Positions 7,736 to 13,623 of a stretch of 36,303 nucleotides of DNA are shown here, one piece after another. Source of the DNA: a virus; the IMG/VR virus record IMGVR_UViG_3300043427_001400, positions 1 to 36,303 of that record; one strand, 5' to 3'. Made by a program: the position numbers and the translations under genes. Numbering within the stretch: position 1 is the first letter of the stretch; the number at the start of each line of letters is the position of its first letter. The notes below the pieces were generated by a model that had not been told where the DNA came from, ran no database searches, and was given only the letters and a program-made list of their open reading frames with translations.

Positions 7736-8647
7736 CTACTCTTCATTCGCTAACTGTTGAAGATAATCAAGATCATCAGAAATATCATCGTCTGAAAAAC
7801 TAGACGATTTATCAGCTATTACGCTAGCACTTTCAGACAATGATGGTTTACTTACCATTTGCACTGGCTTCTTCTCTTCTTGCGCTGATGCACTCTTCAG
7901 ACCAAGAACTTTATCTAACCTAGCCTTTAGTTGGTCGTAGGTCTTGAAGTTACTGGACTCTAGCAAAGAAGATAACTTATGTTGAGTTTTCCATAGAGCT
8001 TCAATTTTTGCATCATCGCCACCAAAAAGAGGCTCTTTTGTTGAGAATTCAGATTGCTCATAGTTGGGATAATCACTAACTCGCTTAATCTTTAGCTTAA
8101 AGTTAGCGCCAGTCCAGGGGCAAAATGGATTCATAGGCTCTTTTTGGTCTACTGCATCATTCTCAGGAAACATTACTGCCTTAATTTTCTCAAAGATTTT
8201 CTTGCCATATTTAAACATGAAAACCTTACCCTCATTCTGCGGATTAGCTGGGTCTTTAATCACTAGAATATTTGATATGTATTTTGTCTGTCGCTTCTGG
8301 TTGCGAACAATATTCTTGTTAGCCTCAATACCAGAATTCCACAAATCTCGATTATACTCAGACACCGGATCTGCTTGATTCAAAGTGGTCAAAGAGTTCT
8401 CAATATACCAACCACCCGGACCCTGAAACGAGTGGTTATACATGATAACCCAAGGTGTAGTTTCACCCTCACTTTCTGGTAGAAATCTAATTACTGCCGC
8501 ACCAGTGCCAACCTTATCAGTCTCTAACTTCCAAAATCTTGTGTCGTCATTACTATTTCCATACTTATTGTTAAGTTTATCAAGCTGGTCTTGCAACGAC
8601 TTGATACCTTGAGCGCCAATATTTTTCTTTAGGTTACTAAATGACAT
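7736..8647 (-). CDS. 32: Single-stranded DNA-binding protein gp32
   Basis: Start taken at ATG 8647, preceded by GGAG 9 nt upstream; a longer frame would need a TTG inside the SD. The 303-residue protein begins MSFSNLKKN, a basic LAST-like N-terminus used for cooperative binding, and ends in an acidic Ser/Asp-rich tail (FSDDDISDDLDYLQQLANEE) used for protein contacts. The core has FWKLETDK, AVIRFLPESE and PWVIMYNHSFQGPGGWYIEN. T4 gp32 carries a zinc site (His plus three Cys) after this point; here the Cys are absent (SLTTLNQADPVSEYN), as in other marine T4-like phages. It coats ssDNA in replication and recombination. Genes 59 and 33 lie just upstream, as in T4. Confidence 0.93.
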   Translation of the reverse strand: MSFSNLKKNIGAQGIKSLQDQLDKLNNKYGNSNDDTRFWKLETDKVGTGAAVIRFLPESEGETTPWVIMYNHSFQGPGGWYIENSLTTLNQADPVSEYNRDLWNSGIEANKNIVRNQKRQTKYISNILVIKDPANPQNEGKVFMFKYGKKIFEKIKAVMFPENDAVDQKEPMNPFCPWTGANFKLKIKRVSDYPNYEQSEFSTKEPLFGGDDAKIEALWKTQHKLSSLLESSNFKTYDQLKARLDKVLGLKSASAQEEKKPVQMVSKPSLSESASVIADKSSSFSDDDISDDLDYLQQLANEE

Positions 8648-8686
8648 GTAGTATTTCTCCAATATATTTTAGTTTTAGTGATATTT

Positions 8687-8738
8687 CACCAAAAATGGTG
8701 TTACTCTATATAGTATTTTTAATTTGTGTGTTTGTCAA
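8687..8738 (-). promoter_or_regulatory. Gene 32 promoter and leader hairpin
   Basis: On the minus strand TTGACA (8738-8733), a 17-bp spacer and TACTAT (8715-8710) form a sigma70-like promoter inside the 3' end of gene 59. The resulting leader of about 55 nt contains the hairpin CACCA-N4-TGGTG (8687-8700). T4 gp32 represses its own translation through a structured leader; this hairpin could play that part, which is inference only. Confidence 0.6.
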
Positions 8739-9347
8739 TGATTTTGTGTAAAATTTCTCAATTAAAATTTGCTTATACGAACTCAAGTCATCTGAAGCAA
8801 TAAACGGAGCATACTTCACAGACAAAAGTTTGTATTTATTCCACAAGATTCTTTCATCTATAAGTTTATCAACTCTAAAAACAAAATTCAAGAGTTTATT
8901 TAAAATAACAAATGTTTCTAAACTTATACTTTTCTCAACGCAAAACTTAACTATTGCCGGATAAGGAGTAGACTTCTTAAACAATTCATTAAAGTTTAAA
9001 TCATTGTCTGATAAGTATTCTTCAATGTAAATTAGATCTTGTTTGAATGTGTACTTTATAGACTGAATTATCTTTTTCCACTCAAACAACCTAGATTTAC
9101 CCAAGTCTGATACTATATCTCCTATCCATGATTCTTGGCAGTATATAAAATTGGCAATCAACAAATTTACATACTCTGCTTCTGAATATAGTTTACAAGC
9201 CCGCTTAAAATATGGTTTATCAGCTCTTTCATCATATGCTTCAGGACTAATTTTTACTTTTCCTTCGTATTTGAAATAATCATAGTCATCTCGATTGAAG
9301 TGTAGTTTTAAAGATACATATTTTGAATATGCAAATTCTATATTCAT
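8706..9347 (-). CDS. 59: DNA helicase loader gp59
   Basis: The 213-residue product matches T4 gp59 (217 residues), which loads gp41 helicase onto forks through gp32. Matching landmarks are YDYFKYEGKVKISPEAYDER near residue 22, DKPYFKRACKLY, and LLIANFIYCQESWIGDI near residue 62 (T4: LALIFISNLVANQDAWIGDI). The C-terminal all-helical half carries SLETFVILNKLLNF, aligning with SFETFILLDSFLNI in T4. Location between genes 33 and 32 is the T4 order. It overlaps the gene 32 promoter at its 3' end. Confidence 0.88.
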   Translation of the reverse strand: MNIEFAYSKYVSLKLHFNRDDYDYFKYEGKVKISPEAYDERADKPYFKRACKLYSEAEYVNLLIANFIYCQESWIGDIVSDLGKSRLFEWKKIIQSIKYTFKQDLIYIEEYLSDNDLNFNELFKKSTPYPAIVKFCVEKSISLETFVILNKLLNFVFRVDKLIDERILWNKYKLLSVKYAPFIASDDLSSYKQILIEKFYTKSLTNTQIKNTI

Positions 9348-9351
9348 AGAA

Positions 9352-9582
9352 TTAAAATAATGTTGCTGGCTTTTTACCTCTATTGATTAGATTTAGTTGA
9401 GTGGCCTCGAACTCTATTTTTTGTTTTATATTACTATTCAACAACTTAGACGCCGAATTTGCTTCTATGTTATTTTCAGTTATATATTCAGTTACGGCTT
9501 CTAAGTATGTAATTTTTCTTTCAAAAACCATTTTTTCTATTGTTTGACAAAAGGTTGTCTGATTGTGTATTTTGGCATTCAT
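9352..9582 (-). CDS. 33: Late transcription co-activator gp33-like
   Basis: This 76-residue protein is shorter than T4 gp33 (112) but has the pattern of the marine T4-like version: FCQTIEKMVFERKITYLEAV, YITENNIEANSASKLLN, IKQKIEFEATQLNLI. gp33 bridges RNA polymerase beta flap and the sliding clamp and works with gp55 at TATAAATA promoters, several of which are seen in this window. It lies 4 bp upstream of gene 59, giving the T4 order 33-59-32. The last residues (GKKPATLF) end in a hydrophobic tail, consistent with the clamp-binding C-terminus of gp33. Confidence 0.75.
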   Translation of the reverse strand: MNAKIHNQTTFCQTIEKMVFERKITYLEAVTEYITENNIEANSASKLLNSNIKQKIEFEATQLNLINRGKKPATLF

Positions 9583-9610
9583 ATGATTACTATGTTGACT
9601 TTCAAATAAA

Positions 9611-9639
9611 AAAAGCAGCCTTGCTATAAGGCTGCTTTT
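9611..9639 (-). terminator. Intrinsic terminator after the small heat shock gene
   Basis: AAAAGCAGCCTT (9611-9622), loop GCTAT, AAGGCTGCTTTT (9628-9639): a 12-bp perfect stem. On the minus strand it is followed by TTTTTTTATTT. It ends the Hsp20 transcript and isolates it from gene 33. Confidence 0.88.
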
Positions 9640-9674
9640 AGAATACCACAGTTTGAGTAAGCTGTCTAGTATTT

Positions 9675-10052
9675 TTAATGTGTTATTTTAATTTTTTTCG
9701 GTCTCTTCTCTTCAGGAATAACCAATTCAAAATTTATAGTTAAAATTCCGTTTTTAAAATTTGCATCACGAACTTTATATTCATCATCTAAAGTGTATTC
9801 TAAAGTAAACGGAGAATAACTTATGTGATTGACTATGTACTTTCTTGAATCTTTTTGTTTAGGGTCATACGTGACATATAACTTGTTGGCTTGAACCTCA
9901 ACATTTAAATCATCTTCATTCAATCCAGCAACATTAAGCTCTACGGCAATTTCGGTATTGCTTACCCTAACCAAATTGTAAGGAACATATTTTCTTGCGT
10001 ATCTCTTTGGCTCATTTAACAAAGTATTAAGTGTCATGTTATCAAATATCAT
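9675..10052 (-). CDS. hsp20: Small heat shock protein, Hsp20/alpha-crystallin
   Basis: The 125-residue protein is an alpha-crystallin domain with short flanks: YVPYNLVRVSNTEIAVELNV, AGLNEDDLNVEVQANKLYVT, then YTLDDEYKVRDANFKNGILT and a basic C-terminus. The A-G-x-x-x-x-D-L and GxLxI (here NGILTI) positions of the family are present; the C-terminal IxI anchor may be KIKIT. These ATP-independent chaperones hold unfolding proteins and recur in T4-like marine phages. The ATG at 10052 has GGAGG 8 nt upstream, a consensus sigma70-like promoter at 10120-10092, and its own terminator at 9639-9611, so it is a single-gene unit probably expressed early. Confidence 0.9.
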   Translation of the reverse strand: MIFDNMTLNTLLNEPKRYARKYVPYNLVRVSNTEIAVELNVAGLNEDDLNVEVQANKLYVTYDPKQKDSRKYIVNHISYSPFTLEYTLDDEYKVRDANFKNGILTINFELVIPEEKRPKKIKITH

Positions 10053-10084
10053 TTTTATACCTCCAAGTAAAAAATAAAAATCTG

Positions 10085-10092
10085 CATAAATA
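10085..10092 (+). promoter_or_regulatory. Possible late promoter variant (CATAAATA)
   Basis: CATAAATA lies 33 bp before the ATG at 10126 and overlaps the -10 of the divergent Hsp20 promoter, so opposite-strand transcription could interfere. One mismatch to TATAAATA. Confidence 0.4.
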
Positions 10093-10120
10093 TAATAAAC
10101 ATTATATAATAATTTGTCAA
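10092..10120 (-). promoter_or_regulatory. Sigma70-like promoter of hsp20
   Basis: TTGACA (10120-10115), 17-bp spacer, TATTAT (10097-10092). The -35 is perfect and the -10 has one mismatch. The same box pair and spacing is found at the tmRNA gene. Confidence 0.75.
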
Positions 10121-10125
10121 GTATT

Positions 10126-10521
10126 ATGATAAAAGAATTAGATGATTATGGGCTATCATACGATAGTTTAACGAAAGAGCAGCAAGATTTTTTTAAACAA
10201 CACATTTGGAATGGTGTTGGTAGCAAGCATTTTATTATAGATCCGCACGACCTGATCTTCAAAGAGGCCTCAATATATCATGATTTTTTCTATTGGAGAG
10301 GAGGTACAACTCAAATTAGAAAGCTGGCCGACAAAGATTTTTTACACAGATGTCACTCTTCTATTAGACGATTGCCCAAAAAAAGAAGACCTTTTTACTA
10401 TCTTGCGGCTTACGTGTATTATACCACTTTAAGATTGCTTGGCAGGTTTGCCTGGGAAAGTGGCCCCACTTGCCAAACATGGCAAGAATTATTGGTTAGA
10501 TATATTAACAGTAAAAAGTAG
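10126..10521 (+). CDS. Hypothetical protein with conserved HD motif
   Basis: Start chosen at ATG 10126; the frame extends back to a TTG at 10114 without better support. The 131-residue product has IDPHDLIFKEASIYHDFFYW followed by RGGTTQIRKLADKDFLHRCH. A His-Asp pair in a helix, followed by a helix ending ADKDFL, recalls phospholipase A2-like or related small helical enzymes (xxHDxxYW..G.....AD..F), but the calcium loop and paired cysteines of PLA2 are not obvious. The C-terminal part has aromatic, weakly hydrophobic segments (YYLAAYVYYTTLRLLGRF) that could associate with membrane. It is divergent from hsp20 and convergent with the next gene. Function unknown. Confidence 0.6.
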   Translation: MIKELDDYGLSYDSLTKEQQDFFKQHIWNGVGSKHFIIDPHDLIFKEASIYHDFFYWRGGTTQIRKLADKDFLHRCHSSIRRLPKKRRPFYYLAAYVYYTTLRLLGRFAWESGPTCQTWQELLVRYINSKK

Positions 10522-10526
10522 CTTAG

Positions 10527-10817
10527 TTATTTCTTTCGCTTAGATCCTGGCAATCTGCTTTTTTCAGCTCGACCTCGATTTTTAGATTCATCTTCAAAGC
10601 CGGATATTTTTCCGTCTTTATGGGACGCATCTTTTCCATCTCCGTTGCCGTACGTGCCCTTTTCTCTGTTGTATTTATTTAATTTGGCTCTATATTTTCG
10701 GCGTTCTGGAGAAGATTGATACTCTTTCTCTTTAGCGTAATCACGACCAGTCTTTTTGTTCCACTTTTTGCGTTCTTCTAGCGGCAGACATTCGAGAAAT
10801 TCTAAAAAAGTTAGCAT
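10527..10817 (-). CDS. Conserved phage hypothetical, basic protein
   Basis: The 96-residue product begins MLTFLEFLECLPLEERKKWN and is strongly basic. Its C-terminal half, KLNKYNREKGTYGNGDGKDA then SHKDGKISGFEDESKNRGR and a KKxxLPGSKRKK-like tail, belongs to a widespread phage family with a conserved D-x-S-H-x-x-G-K core and N-R-x-R. The family is often seen near virion genes; its role is not known to me. An exact late promoter TATAAATA lies 34 bp upstream of the ATG, so it is probably made late. The basic character suggests nucleic-acid contact, which is inference. Confidence 0.68.
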   Translation of the reverse strand: MLTFLEFLECLPLEERKKWNKKTGRDYAKEKEYQSSPERRKYRAKLNKYNREKGTYGNGDGKDASHKDGKISGFEDESKNRGRAEKSRLPGSKRKK

Positions 10818-10851
10818 AGTTAGCTTTATAAAATATAAAGTGATTCTAGAG

Positions 10852-10859
10852 TATTTATA
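10852..10859 (-). promoter_or_regulatory. T4-type late promoter
   Basis: Exact TATAAATA on the minus strand (10859 to 10852), 34 bp before the ATG at 10817. It begins just after the T-rich end of the 10866-10938 hairpin. Confidence 0.72.
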
Positions 10860-10865
10860 AAAAGA

Positions 10866-10938
10866 AAGTCTGCATAAAACAATTCAAACTATAGCAATAC
10901 AATATGCAAATATGCTTGAATTGTTAGTATGCAGACTT
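10866..10938 (-). terminator. Long imperfect hairpin, terminator-like
   Basis: Arms AAGTCTGCATA (10866-10876) and TATGCAGACTT (10928-10938) pair over 11 bp; after a small internal loop AACAATTCAA (10878-10887) pairs with TTGAATTGTT (10916-10925). A 28-nt AT-rich apical region remains. On the minus strand the stem is followed by TCTTTTT. It could end a transcript started at the late promoter 11055-11048, or be part of that RNA. Confidence 0.6.
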
Positions 10939-11047
10939 CAAAGCGAACCACAATAAATTTAGTATCTTAGATCTTCCACACTGAAGTTTTCTGTTCCCCC
11001 AGAAATCTTTGCAGTCGAACTAAGGCTATTTTTTATAAATGAGACAT
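10939..11047 (-). other. Unexplained transcribed gap: candidate structured RNA or start-less ORF
   Basis: This stretch lies between an exact late promoter and a terminator-like hairpin and holds no normal gene. On the minus strand it can fold TTTCTG-N6-CAGAAA (plus coordinates 10988-11005), CTTC-N6-GAAG (10973-10986) and an enclosing CTTAG/CTAAG. Alternatively one frame reads NSLSSTAKISGGTENFSVED and ends LRY-stop, which looks protein-like, but it has no ATG, GTG or TTG start; the only ATG nearby (ATGTCTCAT) is out of frame and stops after four codons. A non-coding RNA, a decayed gene, or a short ORF with an unusual start are all open. Confidence 0.4.
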
Positions 11048-11055
11048 TATTTATA
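11048..11055 (-). promoter_or_regulatory. T4-type late promoter
   Basis: Exact TATAAATA on the minus strand (11055 to 11048), 27 bp past the stop of the 11082-11399 gene, pointing into a region without a normal ORF. Confidence 0.6.
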
Positions 11056-11081
11056 ATAATTAATTTCTCAAAACGTAAAAT

Positions 11082-11399
11082 TTATGGATTTTTTATTGTC
11101 CAATCAAGTTTTTTTAGAATTTCTTCTATTTCTTGGTGTGCAAATCCTTCTTTTCCTGACAAATAGAAGTCCAGGTATTCTTCATCTAGGTTAAAAAAGA
11201 CGTTTCTTAAATATGCTACAAATCCGGCGGCATATCTCCAAGAAGGAAAAAACTCATGACAGCCTTTAATGAATATGTGATTACACAGCGTCTCATACAA
11301 TTTTGTTGCAAAGTTCTTGTTTCGTATTAGTTCCGGCAATATTTTGCAATTTAGAAGGTCAATCTCAAATTGGTTATTTCCAAAGGTTTCAAATCTCAT
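11082..11399 (-). CDS. Conserved phage hypothetical protein
   Basis: A 105-residue protein starting MRFETFGNNQFEIDLLNCK. The central segment EFFPSWRYAAGFVAYLRN and the following DEEYLDFYLSGKEGF with closing LKKLDW match a conserved hypothetical of marine T4-like phages (pattern SWRYAGG..A.LR....DYLD.Y.SG.EG...L..LGW, from memory). No catalytic motif is evident. Its start codon overlaps the stop of the upstream 73-residue gene (ATGA type), so the two are translationally coupled and lie downstream of the tmRNA gene on the same strand. Confidence 0.65.
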   Translation of the reverse strand: MRFETFGNNQFEIDLLNCKILPELIRNKNFATKLYETLCNHIFIKGCHEFFPSWRYAAGFVAYLRNVFFNLDEEYLDFYLSGKEGFAHQEIEEILKKLDWTIKNP

Positions 11400-11617
11400 T
11401 TTAAATTTCTATAAAAATAAAGAGCCTCAGTTTTACTGGTAAATAGGCATATCATTTTTTTGGTGGTATATGCCCATAATGTATCAAATCTATTAAATAT
11501 TGCTGAATGATATGCATTATAAAATATCTTGGGACTCAAGTCAAGGGTGGCAATTAAATCTTTGCTACTGTTAACTTCTATCTTTTTATTTAAATCGACC
11601 AGTGTTATAATTTTCAT
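11396..11617 (-). CDS. Small hypothetical protein downstream of the tmRNA
   Basis: The start is placed at ATG 11617, giving 73 residues (MKIITLVDLNKKIEVNSSKD...). The frame is open further upstream to 11659 but that extension would translate the acceptor stem and T-arm of the tmRNA, so it is rejected. The product has a mixed alpha/beta look with KIFYNAYHSAIFNRFDTLWA in the middle and ends SKTEALYFYRNLK. No Shine-Dalgarno sequence is seen. It begins 17 bp after the tmRNA 3' end and probably shares its transcript. I do not recognise the family. Confidence 0.5.
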   Translation of the reverse strand: MKIITLVDLNKKIEVNSSKDLIATLDLSPKIFYNAYHSAIFNRFDTLWAYTTKKMICLFTSKTEALYFYRNLK

Positions 11618-11634
11618 AGGTAAACGCAATAAAA

Positions 11635-12033
11635 TGGTGGACCTGATCGGGAGTCGCACCCGATGTTCAAACTATTCTCTCTCATAGCCATATACAACAA
11701 TAGTCTAAACTTTCTGGCTTTCCAAGCCCTTAACCCCGTTGACATTCAGTTTAGACAACACTCAGTCACAAGGAGCTGGTCAACCAGCTTTCGCACCCAA
11801 GTTTAGGTTTTAACCTCACATAACGGATGGTTATCTGTGAGCACCACTAGTTTGAATTTCGCAACTTATAGAGTAACTAGCAGAACATCTATAAGCCACG
11901 GATTATGCGGCTAAGGCGTAATCGAAAGAATCAAAGTTTGCACTTAGATTTTGGTTCATTTATTACGATGCCAAGAACCATCATCGTGTTGTAGGCGTAT
12001 AGTTTCTATAGTTTGTCGAATCTACACAGGCCC
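11635..12033 (-). ncRNA. ssrA: tmRNA (transfer-messenger RNA), one-piece
   Basis: All diagnostic parts are present on the minus strand. The 5' end GGGCCTG (12033-12027) pairs with CAGGTCC (11645-11639), including a G3-U70 wobble, the alanine identity element; A and an encoded CCA follow (11638-11635). GATTCGAC of the D-arm is at 12022-12015. The T-arm is 11664-11646 with loop TGCGACT, where position 55 is G rather than T. The tag ORF begins at GCA 11941 and reads ANFDSFDYALAA, then TAA at 11905-11903, ending in the ALAA degron as in E. coli. Further helices include 11703-11711/11748-11756 (9 bp), AGCTGG-TCAA-CCAGCT at 11774-11789 and 11865-11871/11889-11895. It would rescue stalled ribosomes, or redirect rescue during infection, and mark peptides for proteolysis. 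Confidence 0.96.
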
Positions 12034-12044
12034 ATATTTAATTT

Positions 12045-12073
12045 ATAATATCTTATAGTTTTTTAATTGTCAA
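12045..12073 (-). promoter_or_regulatory. Sigma70-like promoter of the tmRNA
   Basis: TTGACA (12073-12068), 17-bp spacer, TATTAT (12050-12045), about 11 bp before the mature 5' end. A late-like TATAAATT overlaps it at 12047-12040, so expression both early and late is possible. Confidence 0.75.
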
Positions 12074-12080
12074 TTTAATT

Positions 12081-12479
12081 TTATGCAATTTTTGACTTTA
12101 TTTCATCTGCATAATCTTGAATCTTACTACAATCTTTCATGTTCTTAATTGCAGCATCGGTCAATTTTGGTCTATCGTCTATACCTTCACGCCTAACTTC
12201 AAATGCCAGAAGATATAACATGCAACATGCGGCATGAGCTAAGTGTGACATCTTACTTTCATCATCTATGTTATTGCCATGAAACCATGCGCTCAGGTGC
12301 CTTTGCATAGATGCAAAAACTCTGTTCCAGCTCATGCCATGTTCCCAGTTTCTTGGCTCATATTTAATTGCGCCATAGGTCATGACTTTTGCGATTTCAT
12401 TTAGAGCATCAAACGGCAATAGATCCCACCTTGGCTTGTGTTCATCATATTTTATTCCGCTATTGTCTCTTCGTATCAT
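12081..12479 (-). CDS. dATP/dGTP pyrophosphohydrolase-like protein (MazZ-related)
   Basis: The 132-residue product has the pattern of phage dATP/dGTP diphosphohydrolase N-terminal-type proteins, all-alpha relatives of MazG: KPRWDLLPFDALNEIAKVMT, YGAIKYEPRNWEHGMSWNRV, RHLSAWFHGN then ESKMSHLAHAACCMLYLLAF. The conserved acidic residues and the S-H-L-A-H-A helix fit a metal-dependent NTP pyrophosphatase. In phage S-2L a protein of this general kind makes dGMP for 2-aminoadenine DNA, but no PurZ is visible here, so ordinary dNTP pool control is more likely. Its ATG overlaps the thyX stop by four bases, linking it to pyrimidine synthesis. Family membership is confident; substrate is inferred. Confidence 0.75.
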   Translation of the reverse strand: MIRRDNSGIKYDEHKPRWDLLPFDALNEIAKVMTYGAIKYEPRNWEHGMSWNRVFASMQRHLSAWFHGNNIDDESKMSHLAHAACCMLYLLAFEVRREGIDDRPKLTDAAIKNMKDCSKIQDYADEIKSKIA

Positions 12480-13135
12480 ATGCTGCTCATTAAAGGAAAT
12501 ATTTCACTAATAATCTTAGCGCACACTTTAGCTATTTCTTGGTGCTCTTTTTGAGTGCCGTTTGCGCTTCTCAATTGTATAAAGTGTATCCAACTTCTAA
12601 TTGTTCCGCTCATATATAGGCGACTTACAGTGTTGCCCTCTGGTAGTATTGCCCTGGCTTGCTCTTTAGCTATACCATTTTCAATTGCCCAAACATAAGC
12701 CTCTTTAGCTTTTCGTATCACCTCAAGTTGCTTATTCTTCCAATCTTCGTGCAACTTTTCATCTGAGACCTCTACACTGTTCTGCCGGTTTTTTGTATCT
12801 TGAAGTCTAGCCTCTCGCACAACAAAATCTAACTCTTTTGTTGGGTCTGAATATCTTTGACTAAATTCCTGGAAACTAAAACTTCTGTGCCTCAAAATTT
12901 GTCTAGCAATGTCTCGTGTTGTAGTTATCTCAAGACATGCAGAAACCATCTCAAGTGGACTCCAGTGAGAATGCTTAACTAAGTATTGAATTAGCTTCTC
13001 AGATGTTTCAATATTTAATTGGTTCGAGGGATTACTAACTCTAGCACAATATGCAACCAAATCTTGCACATCGTCTATATTAAGTTGTTTAAGCTGTTCG
13101 GTTGGCTGACTATAGGATATTAACTTCACATTCAT
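12476..13135 (-). CDS. thyX: Flavin-dependent thymidylate synthase ThyX
   Basis: The 219-residue protein carries the ThyX signature RHR-x7-S as RHRSFSFQEFSQRYS at residues 82-96, with upstream HSHWSPLEMVSACLEI and downstream NTVSRLYMSGTIRSWIHFIQ, where family Arg residues bind dUMP. ThyX makes dTMP from dUMP with FAD, NADPH and methylenetetrahydrofolate, unlike the ThyA-type Td enzyme of T4. Length fits the family. It is followed by the pyrophosphohydrolase gene with a four-base overlap and preceded after 2 bp by a gene of uncertain function; all are in one minus-strand operon. Confidence 0.95.
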   Translation of the reverse strand: MNVKLISYSQPTEQLKQLNIDDVQDLVAYCARVSNPSNQLNIETSEKLIQYLVKHSHWSPLEMVSACLEITTTRDIARQILRHRSFSFQEFSQRYSDPTKELDFVVREARLQDTKNRQNSVEVSDEKLHEDWKNKQLEVIRKAKEAYVWAIENGIAKEQARAILPEGNTVSRLYMSGTIRSWIHFIQLRSANGTQKEHQEIAKVCAKIISEIFPLMSSI

Positions 13136-13137
13136 AA

Positions 13138-13623
13138 TTAATCTTCAATCATTCTTAACATTCTATTATCCAGTATACCGTATGTAATTATATTTCCAGA
13201 ATATCTACTGAGTCCTTCTCTTTGTAATATTGAATTAAAACCAGCTTTTTTTGCTATTGCAGTAAATTCTTTATGTAGGATCCACCGCCAAACTTCTTTC
13301 ATTCCTGCGACTTTAGGTAAATCATTAACTTCATCAAATAAACTTAAAGTTTTATCTCTTGATAGTTTCTTTTTTTCAAACAGCTCTAAGAGAGCTGTTT
13401 TGAATCTATCGGTTATATCGTTAAAGTTTACGTCAACCTCTGCATTTATGAATTGCAAATCTAATGAAACTAACGTACCGACGATTTTAAATTTAAATAT
13501 TTTACCAACACCATCAGAATACATTTTTGCATGTTCTTTATCGGTAGATACCCAAATGATATCTTGTCGATATTGTGCACTGTATTCTTTTGTGTTTAAT
13601 GCTCTATATACTATAATAGACAT
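13138..13623 (-). CDS. Unknown protein, possible ADP-ribosyltransferase-like fold
   Basis: A 161-residue protein that starts MSIIVYRALNTKEY and has IWVSTDKEHAKMYSDG near residue 24, then GKIFKFKIVGTLVSLDLQF. The C-terminus reads AGFNSILQREGLSRYSGN and ITYGILD. The order Y-R, W-V-S-T-D...A..Y, hydrophobic strand ending in LDL, and G-F-N-S-I is reminiscent of small ART or polyvalent-type ADP-ribosyltransferase domains (YRG, STS-like, GYDGI). A clear catalytic Glu in the expected place is not identified. It is encoded between phoH and thyX. Unknown function; the ART idea is a hypothesis only. Confidence 0.4.
   Translation of the reverse strand: MSIIVYRALNTKEYSAQYRQDIIWVSTDKEHAKMYSDGVGKIFKFKIVGTLVSLDLQFINAEVDVNFNDITDRFKTALLELFEKKKLSRDKTLSLFDEVNDLPKVAGMKEVWRWILHKEFTAIAKKAGFNSILQREGLSRYSGNIITYGILDNRMLRMIED

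Noticed and set aside
11618-11659. N-terminal extension of the 73-residue ORF (MRLPIRSTILLRLP)
   Set aside because: These codons translate the T-arm and acceptor stem of the tmRNA; the ATG at 11617 is a sufficient start.
12081-12479. Evidence for a 2-aminoadenine (Z) genome
   Set aside because: Only a MazZ-related pyrophosphohydrolase is present; no PurZ or DatZ is seen, and this family is common in phages with normal DNA.
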